The position numbers and the translations under genes are program-made. From CAZPXF01 sp964590945 (GTDB lineage Bacteria > Bacillota > Clostridia > Lachnospirales > Lachnospiraceae), in NCBI GenBank assembly GCA_964590945.1, contig CAZPXF010000042.1, forward strand, positions 1-19,006: 19,006 nucleotides of DNA, written 5' to 3'. Positions 14,220-19,006 of the stretch are shown here, piece by piece. Numbering within the stretch: the stretch's first letter is position 1; the number at the start of each line of letters is the position of its first letter. Under the pieces are notes generated by a model that had not been told where the DNA came from, made no database searches, and saw nothing but the letters and a program-made list of their open reading frames with translations.

Positions 14220-15119
14220 TTATCTGCTTTCAATCTTCTTCCTGCAGTTCATAAAGTGAAAGAATGCTCCGAGCATCCCCGCGTCATTCCGATGCTTTGC
14301 AAATGCAATTTTTGTATGCTCTGCAATATGCGGGATCAGATATTTCTGCACAGCCGCTTCGATCTTTCCTTTCAGAAATTTTTCCTGCGCCATGATCCCG
14401 CCGCCAAGCACGACGACTTCCGGATTTACTACATAGCATATATTGGCGATTCCCTGGCCCAGGACATCTGTCATCTCGTCGATCGCCTGATTACAGAGGG
14501 GATCTCCCTTTTTGGCCTCCTGAAAAATACGGTAACCGTTCCATTTTTCCCGGGATTCGTTCTTCCACTCAGCAACCTTCCTTGTAAGAATACTTGCCGC
14601 CCCAAGCGTCTGGAAATCGCTTCCCGCCATATGCATGTACCCGACTTCACAGGCGCTTCCCCTGTATCCCCGGAATACTTCTCCGTCGACGATCAGGCTT
14701 CCTCCGATACCTGTTCCTACGGTAAGGATCAGAGCAACGCTGCTCCCTTTTGCCGCCCCTGCCATATATTCCGCAAGTCCCGCGCAGTTCACATCGTTTT
14801 CCACTTCACACGGGATCCCGAAACGCTCTTCCATCGCCGCCTTGAAACGTGTCCCTGCATAATCCGGAATGAGCGGCGCAGCATAAACGATCTCGCCCCT
14901 TGCTGTGTCCACCATCCCGGCAGTCGAGATACAGATCCCTTCCATTTCCTCTGATCTTTGGAACTCTTCCACGATCCCGACCGCTTTTTCCAGAATAGAC
15001 GGGCCGCCTTTCGCGGCCTCCGTCTTTTTTTCCTTTCTGCTTATGATCGTTCCGTTCTCATCGACAATTCCATACTTCATTGCCGTTCCGCCAATATCTA
15101 TGCTAACATATTTCTTCAT
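14220..15119 (-). CDS. nanK: ROK-family kinase, probable N-acetylmannosamine kinase
   Basis: This 299-residue cytoplasmic sugar kinase is expected to phosphorylate ManNAc to ManNAc-6-phosphate. It has the ATP phosphate loop DIGGT (8-12), the catalytic base Asp109 in ENDVNCAGLAE, and GTGIGG at 135-140. The usual ROK metal site (GHM followed by CxCGxxGC) is missing: the equivalent stretch reads CEVGYMHMAG, with Tyr161 in place of the His, and no Cys cluster follows. Zinc-free ROK kinases exist, so it can still be active, but substrate contacts near that loop may differ. Its ATG overlaps the YhcH gene by four bases. The substrate is inferred from position between sialate lyase and nagBA genes. 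Confidence 0.88.
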   Translation of the reverse strand: MKKYVSIDIGGTAMKYGIVDENGTIISRKEKKTEAAKGGPSILEKAVGIVEEFQRSEEMEGICISTAGMVDTARGEIVYAAPLIPDYAGTRFKAAMEERFGIPCEVENDVNCAGLAEYMAGAAKGSSVALILTVGTGIGGSLIVDGEVFRGYRGSACEVGYMHMAGSDFQTLGAASILTRKVAEWKNESREKWNGYRIFQEAKKGDPLCNQAIDEMTDVLGQGIANICYVVNPEVVVLGGGIMAQEKFLKGKIEAAVQKYLIPHIAEHTKIAFAKHRNDAGMLGAFFHFMNCRKKIESR

Positions 15120-15568
15120 TGAATGCGCACCTTAAAAATTGCTTTCTTTATTTTCTGAGGTTCTTCTGCTGCCACCGCCGTCCGATGTGCGTCCCCCGGA
15201 AAGCACACGAGAAAATCACCGTCGTTTAGAACTACAGAGCTGTTTTTTTCTCCTTCCACCGGCAGGAAATCATCCTTTTCCACAAAATCTCCGGGCGTCA
15301 TATGGCGGATAAAGCCAAGATCGATCTGTTCCGTCCCCCGGAGCATCAGGTGCACGTCCAGATAATTCCTGTGCGCCTCCCAGAATCTTTCCTCCGGCGT
15401 TGTGGTTGTATACTCGACAATATTGACAAATAATCTGTCTCCGTCGATCTCGTAGCTTCCTTTTTCATAGTCCGCAAGATCCCGTGTTTCTGCAAATCGG
15501 AAGCATTCGGAAATCTTTTCTTCGGCAAATGAATAGTCCTCCGGACGATTGATATTTCCAAAAATCAT
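15116..15568 (-). CDS. nanQ: YhcH/YjgK/YiaL family protein, probable sialic acid anomerase
   Basis: This is a 150-residue cupin-like protein. E. coli NanQ (YhcH) of the same family speeds conversion of alpha-Neu5Ac into the beta anomer. The metal-ligand pattern is visible: Glu64 and His66 in FWEAHRNY, His73 in LDVH, and His128 in FPGDAH. The ATG at 15568 has GGAGGAG seven bases upstream. It lies between the symporter gene (18-base gap) and the kinase gene (ATGA overlap), as expected for a nan operon accessory enzyme. The function is by family and context; some relatives act on other sugars (EbgC-like). Confidence 0.85.
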   Translation of the reverse strand: MIFGNINRPEDYSFAEEKISECFRFAETRDLADYEKGSYEIDGDRLFVNIVEYTTTTPEERFWEAHRNYLDVHLMLRGTEQIDLGFIRHMTPGDFVEKDDFLPVEGEKNSSVVLNDGDFLVCFPGDAHRTAVAAEEPQKIKKAIFKVRIQ

Positions 15569-15586
15569 ACCTGTTCTCCTCCTTAA

Positions 15587-17098
15587 CTATGCCTGTTCTT
15601 TGTAGATTGTTGTATTTGGAGCCGGCGCGCTGTCGTCCCCTTTTACTTTTCTCCAGATCATACTTGCAGGTATTCCTACGACAAGTGAAACCACGATCGA
15701 AATAATGGAATATGACCAGATCGAAACCGCCTCTGCCGGGACAAAATATTTGATGCCGATCATCACGGCGGATGCTGCGATAAACGCCAGCACAGCGCCA
15801 AATGTATTTGCAACCTTTGTAAATGCTCCAAGGATGAACGTTCCGATCAGGATTCCAAGCACCAGACCCATAAATCCGTTGAACCACTCATACGCAGACT
15901 TTACGCCGCCGTTTGCAAGAACCATCGATACTATAATAGCAAAAATTCCGACGATCAGGGACACATACTGTCCGATCTTTGTCTGCTTCTCAAAGCTCAT
16001 CTCCTTTTTGCTCAGATTCGCCTGAATATCCAGCGTCCAGCTTGCCGCAACAGAGTTAAGTCCTGTGGACAGCGTGGACTGGGACGCCGCATAGATCGCT
16101 GCAAGCAGCAGTCCTGTAACGCCTACCGGAAGCTCAAACGCAATGTAGGATGCGAAGATCTGATCCTGCGCCGCTGCCGGCGGAAGTGCATTCTGCTGAT
16201 AGAACACATAAAGTCCTGTTCCGATCAGATAGAATACGGTTGCGATGAAAATGGAAAGACAGCCATTTGTAAGCATCATCTTATTCAGCTTCTTTGTATC
16301 TGTTGTCGTTGTAAAACGCTGCACGATGTCCTGGCTGGATACATAGGAACTCATCGTGTTAAATCCCGCTCCGATGATCATAAGTACCACGCTGTCCTTC
16401 AACAGATTCGCGTTGAAGATCGGCTGATCCACAGCGAGAAATTTGTGTTCCGCCGTAAAGGCAGTAAAGATCGCTCCAACGCCTCCGTCAATATGACCCA
16501 GGAGGAATACCAGCGCAAAGGTCACGCCGATCAGCAGGACCGAACCCTGAATAAAGTCCGTCCACAAAACGGATTTCAGTCCTCCTGTATAAGAATAAAT
16601 GATCGCGATCACGCCCATAATGATGATGAGAAGGTTGACGCTGATGCCTGTCAGACTGCTCAGCACCATACATGGAAGGTACATAATGATGGACATTCGG
16701 CCCACCTGGTAAATAATGAACATGACCGCTCCAAGTACACGAAGTCCCTTGCTCCCAAAACGCAGTTCCAGATAATGATATGCCGTATCAATGTCCAGCC
16801 TGCTGTAGATCGGCAGGAAAAAGCGGATCGTCAGCGGGATCGCAAGCAGCATTCCAAGCTGCGCAAACCACATCAGCCATGTCCCTGCATAGGAGTTTCC
16901 TGCCAATGACAGAAACGAGATCGGACTCAGTAAAGTTGCAAAAATAGATACGGAGGTTACCCACCACGGCACGGTTCCGTCCCCTTTGAAATACTCTTTT
17001 CCTTTCATTTCTCTTTTCGCGAAATGAAGACCGGCAACCAGAACCGCTGCCAGATACGCGATCAGAATGATCAAATCGATGATTGTAAATCCCTGCAT
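15587..17098 (-). CDS. Sodium:solute symporter, probable sialic acid transporter
   Basis: This 503-residue inner-membrane protein of the SSS family (LeuT fold, about 13 membrane segments) is expected to import N-acetylneuraminate with sodium ions. The N-terminal helix FTIIDLIILIAYLAAVLVAG, the GDGTVPWWVTSVSIFATLLS segment and the GGLKSVLWTDFIQ stretch are typical of SSS proteins. A frame from 17149 is open, but it overlaps nanA; the ATG at 17098 follows GGGAGG by seven bases, so I chose it. It is the only transporter of the operon: no TRAP, ABC or PTS sialate importer is present. Substrate is inferred from the operon. Confidence 0.9.
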   Translation of the reverse strand: MQGFTIIDLIILIAYLAAVLVAGLHFAKREMKGKEYFKGDGTVPWWVTSVSIFATLLSPISFLSLAGNSYAGTWLMWFAQLGMLLAIPLTIRFFLPIYSRLDIDTAYHYLELRFGSKGLRVLGAVMFIIYQVGRMSIIMYLPCMVLSSLTGISVNLLIIIMGVIAIIYSYTGGLKSVLWTDFIQGSVLLIGVTFALVFLLGHIDGGVGAIFTAFTAEHKFLAVDQPIFNANLLKDSVVLMIIGAGFNTMSSYVSSQDIVQRFTTTTDTKKLNKMMLTNGCLSIFIATVFYLIGTGLYVFYQQNALPPAAAQDQIFASYIAFELPVGVTGLLLAAIYAASQSTLSTGLNSVAASWTLDIQANLSKKEMSFEKQTKIGQYVSLIVGIFAIIVSMVLANGGVKSAYEWFNGFMGLVLGILIGTFILGAFTKVANTFGAVLAFIAASAVMIGIKYFVPAEAVSIWSYSIISIVVSLVVGIPASMIWRKVKGDDSAPAPNTTIYKEQA

Positions 17099-17120
17099 AT
17101 TTTCGTCCTCCCTTTCCGTT

Positions 17121-18041
17121 TTATGCCTGATATCTGGCTTTTGCGTCACGGATCATTTTCGCCGCCTCTTCCACGATAGTCCTGTCGCTTTCGATCAGCG
17201 ACGGAAGCGGTTCACGTACGCCTCCCAGTTCCAGATTTTCATTGATCTTCAGGATCTCCTTGATCACGCCGTACATATTGCCGTGTCCGGAGCACATTTT
17301 GTAAATGATCGCATCGATATCATACTGGATCTGCCTTGCCTCTTCCATGCGGCCCGCTTTTACATGCTCATCCAGCATAAGGAACAGCTCCGGCATTACC
17401 CCATAAGTTCCGCCGATACCGCCCTCGGCTCCGATAACACGTCCGCTCATGAACTGCTCGTCCGGCCCGTTGAATATAATGTAATCCTCGCCTGCAGCCT
17501 GCTGAAACATCTGGATATCCTGCACCGGCATGGAAGAATTCTTAACACCGATCACTCTTGGATTTTTTCTCATCTCTGCGAACAATCCCATTGTCAGGGC
17601 AACTCCGGCAAGCTGCGGGATATTGTAGATCACAAAATCCGTATTCGGAGCCGCGTCGCTGATATCGTTCCAGTATTTTGCGATCGCATACTCAGGAAGG
17701 CGGAAATAGATCGGAGGGATCGCTGCGATCGCATCGACGCCCTGCGCCTCTGCATGTTTTGCCAGTTCTATGCTGTCCTTCGTATTATTGCAGGCCACAT
17801 GTGCAATGACCGTGAGTTTCCCTTCTGCCGCTTTCATAACATTTTCCAGCACGAGCTTTCTATCCTCCACGCTCTGATAAATACACTCGCCTGACGAGCC
17901 GTTCACATAGACGCCCTTTACGCCCTTCTCCACAAAATAACGTGTCAGCGCCTGAACTCTCCCGGGACTGATCTCTCCTGCCTCGTCATAACACGCATAA
18001 AACGCCGGGATAACACCTTTGTACTTTTCTAAGTTTCTCAT
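17121..18041 (-). CDS. nanA: N-acetylneuraminate lyase
   Basis: This 306-residue cytoplasmic class I aldolase of the DapA/NanA superfamily cleaves Neu5Ac to ManNAc and pyruvate. The pyruvate-carboxylate loop is GSSGE (48-52), the catalytic Tyr139 is in IYNIP, and the Schiff-base Lys167 is in GVKNSS. Because NanA, DapA and KDG aldolases look alike, the assignment depends on the neighbours (nanE, nanK, nagA, nagB), which make it strong. Its ATG overlaps the end of nanE by four bases. Confidence 0.94.
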   Translation of the reverse strand: MRNLEKYKGVIPAFYACYDEAGEISPGRVQALTRYFVEKGVKGVYVNGSSGECIYQSVEDRKLVLENVMKAAEGKLTVIAHVACNNTKDSIELAKHAEAQGVDAIAAIPPIYFRLPEYAIAKYWNDISDAAPNTDFVIYNIPQLAGVALTMGLFAEMRKNPRVIGVKNSSMPVQDIQMFQQAAGEDYIIFNGPDEQFMSGRVIGAEGGIGGTYGVMPELFLMLDEHVKAGRMEEARQIQYDIDAIIYKMCSGHGNMYGVIKEILKINENLELGGVREPLPSLIESDRTIVEEAAKMIRDAKARYQA

Positions 18042-18763
18042 TTTAATTTTCCTCCTTTTCCTTCCGGTTTTTTAACATTTTCCAGCGCCTCCGCAAAAGA
18101 TTTTGTGATAAGCTGCGGTCTGGTGATACACGAGCCGACAACAACGCTGTATGCTCCCAGCTCGATCACTCTTTTTGCCTTCTCCGGGGTATTGATGTTC
18201 CCCTCCGCGATCACATCATGCTTCACATTCGCTATGATTTCTCTAATGATCTCAAAATCATTCTCTTCAATGCGTAAGCCTTTGCTCTGCTCCGTGTACC
18301 CCACCATAGTCGTTCCGATGAAATCGAACCCAAGCTCGTCCGCGTGGAGAGCCTCCTCCACGGTTGAACAGTCCGCCATGAGAAGCTGGTGCGGATATTT
18401 TTCCCTGATCTGGTGGAAAAAGAAATCCAATGATATTCCGCCCGGCCTTTCTGCCCCGGTTGCGTCCACAGCAATGATCTCCGGATGCACCTGCATCAGC
18501 TCATCCACCTCCTTCATCGTCGGAGTGATATACGCCTTACTGTCCGCATAATCACGTTTCACGATACCGATGACCGGAAGATCTACCTGGGACTGGATTT
18601 CCTGAATATCCTCCTTTGTGTTTGCCCGGATGCCGGATGCTCCCCCTTCCATCGCTGCCTTTGCCATTCTTCCCATGATAAAGGATGAATGTAACGGCTC
18701 ATGCGGCAATGCCTGACAGGATACGATCAGTTTCCCTTTCAGGTTTTCTACTTTCTTGTTCAT
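18038..18763 (-). CDS. nanE: N-acetylmannosamine-6-phosphate 2-epimerase
   Basis: This 241-residue cytoplasmic (beta/alpha)8 enzyme converts ManNAc-6-phosphate to GlcNAc-6-phosphate. The catalytic Lys69 in GIVKRDY and Glu188 in IAEGNINTPE are present, and the phosphate site VVVGSCITRP closes the barrel. The length is normal, with a short Lys/Gly-rich tail. The ATG at 18763 has GGAGG seven bases upstream, and it is the first gene of the operon, about 25 bases from the predicted transcription start. Confidence 0.96.
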   Translation of the reverse strand: MNKKVENLKGKLIVSCQALPHEPLHSSFIMGRMAKAAMEGGASGIRANTKEDIQEIQSQVDLPVIGIVKRDYADSKAYITPTMKEVDELMQVHPEIIAVDATGAERPGGISLDFFFHQIREKYPHQLLMADCSTVEEALHADELGFDFIGTTMVGYTEQSKGLRIEENDFEIIREIIANVKHDVIAEGNINTPEKAKRVIELGAYSVVVGSCITRPQLITKSFAEALENVKKPEGKGGKLK

Positions 18764-18788
18764 TCTCTGACCTCCTTCGCTGCAACCA

Positions 18789-18816
18789 AGTATATCGTTT
18801 TATTTTTTGTTTTCAA
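18789..18816 (-). promoter_or_regulatory. Promoter of the nan/nag operon
   Basis: On the minus strand: TTGAAA (18811-18816), a 16-base spacer, then TATACT (18789-18794). Both boxes are near consensus, and the start would lie near 18782. The -35 box is the inner half of an inverted repeat, so a protein bound there would block RNA polymerase. Confidence 0.7.
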
Positions 18817-18827
18817 TAGTTTTGAAA
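18811..18827. promoter_or_regulatory. Operator candidate 1 (RpiR/NanR type), over the -35 box
   Basis: TTTCAA, TAGTT, TTGAAA: a perfect 6-bp inverted repeat overlapping the -35 box. Its GAAA/TTTC arms resemble known sites of RpiR-type NanR repressors. Confidence 0.55.
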
Positions 18828-18832
18828 CGTCC

Positions 18833-18846
18833 TGAAAGTTCTTTCA
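18833..18846. promoter_or_regulatory. Operator candidate 2 (RpiR/NanR type)
   Basis: TGAAAGTTCTTTCA is a perfect 14-base palindrome except for the TT centre. It is centred about 20 bp (two helix turns) upstream of operator candidate 1, allowing cooperative binding on the same face of DNA. Confidence 0.55.
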
Positions 18847-18855
18847 ACGCTTTCT
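18841..18855. promoter_or_regulatory. Degenerate cre-like site
   Basis: The stretch CTTTCAACGCTTTCT fits the relaxed CcpA consensus TGWNANCGNTNWCA with two mismatches (18842-18855); only the right half is strong. Catabolite repression would be expected for a sialic acid operon, but the match is weak. Confidence 0.25.
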
Positions 18856-18954
18856 AAAACTGCCCACATTATTCCACGGTTTTTGCAGCTCTTTTTTGGT
18901 AAAAATGCCGGATTTCGTGGTGGTTCTTTCATGGCTTTCCATGCATATTTCCGC

Positions 18955-18988
18955 AAAAAAAGAACTCTGGACTTTTCCAAAGTTCTTT
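18955..18988 (-). terminator. Intrinsic terminator of an off-window upstream gene
   Basis: On the minus strand a 13-bp stem (AAAGAACTTTGGA paired with TCCAGAGTTCTTT, one G-U) with loop AAAG is followed by TTTT. It closes a minus-strand transcript entering from beyond 19006 and isolates the nan operon promoter. Confidence 0.8.
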
Positions 18989-19006
18989 CGTTTGTATTTG
19001 CCCTGT

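Overview
The window looks like chromosomal DNA of a gut Clostridia bacterium, most likely a Lachnospiraceae member related to Mediterraneibacter, Dorea or Blautia. This rests on the gene families, strong AGGAGG-type ribosome sites, moderate GC content and tightly overlapping operons. No rRNA, tRNA or CRISPR array is visible. Almost everything is on the minus strand; only a short stretch at about 3.7-5.2 kb is on the plus strand.

Region 1 (1-3.7 kb, minus strand) is a two-gene BceAB-type ABC exporter operon: an ATPase plus a large FtsX-like permease with an unusual N-terminal membrane extension. No two-component system is next to it. The 145 bases at the left edge hold nothing I can name.

Region 2 (3.7-5.2 kb, plus strand) is a scar of mobile DNA. 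It holds the first ~37 codons of an IS1380-family transposase, a small mobile-element-type protein, and the first ~22 codons of what looks like a HipA/CtkA-like kinase. That kinase remnant runs straight into an intact 1-phosphofructokinase gene (fruK). Just after fruK, a perfect ribosome site and start codon lead nowhere. fruK therefore seems to be a single gene cut out of a fru operon, with rearrangement junctions on both sides.

Region 3 (5.26-11.4 kb, minus strand) is a tight five-gene unit. In transcription order it encodes a MepA-like MATE exporter, a cytidylate-kinase-like protein, a GH42 beta-galactosidase, a second MATE exporter and a small membrane protein. It is preceded by a strong extended -10 promoter and a ~220-base leader. 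The leader carries an intrinsic terminator and alternative pairing segments, the architecture of a transcription-attenuating riboswitch. The MATE context in Clostridia suggests the guanidine-IV (mepA motif) class; this is the most interesting regulatory object in the window.

Region 4 (11.4-18.9 kb, minus strand) is a complete intracellular sialic acid / amino sugar catabolic operon in the order nanE, nanA, sodium:solute symporter, nanQ-like anomerase (YhcH family), ROK kinase (nanK), RpiR regulator, nagB, nagA. Several genes overlap by ATGA. Together they import Neu5Ac, speed its anomer exchange, cleave it to ManNAc and pyruvate, phosphorylate ManNAc, epimerise it to GlcNAc-6-P, deacetylate to GlcN-6-P and deaminate to fructose-6-P. 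The operon promoter has two GAAA/TTTC palindromes, one covering the -35 box, which are plausible sites for the RpiR protein. A terminator for an off-window gene lies just upstream. No sialidase gene is in the window.
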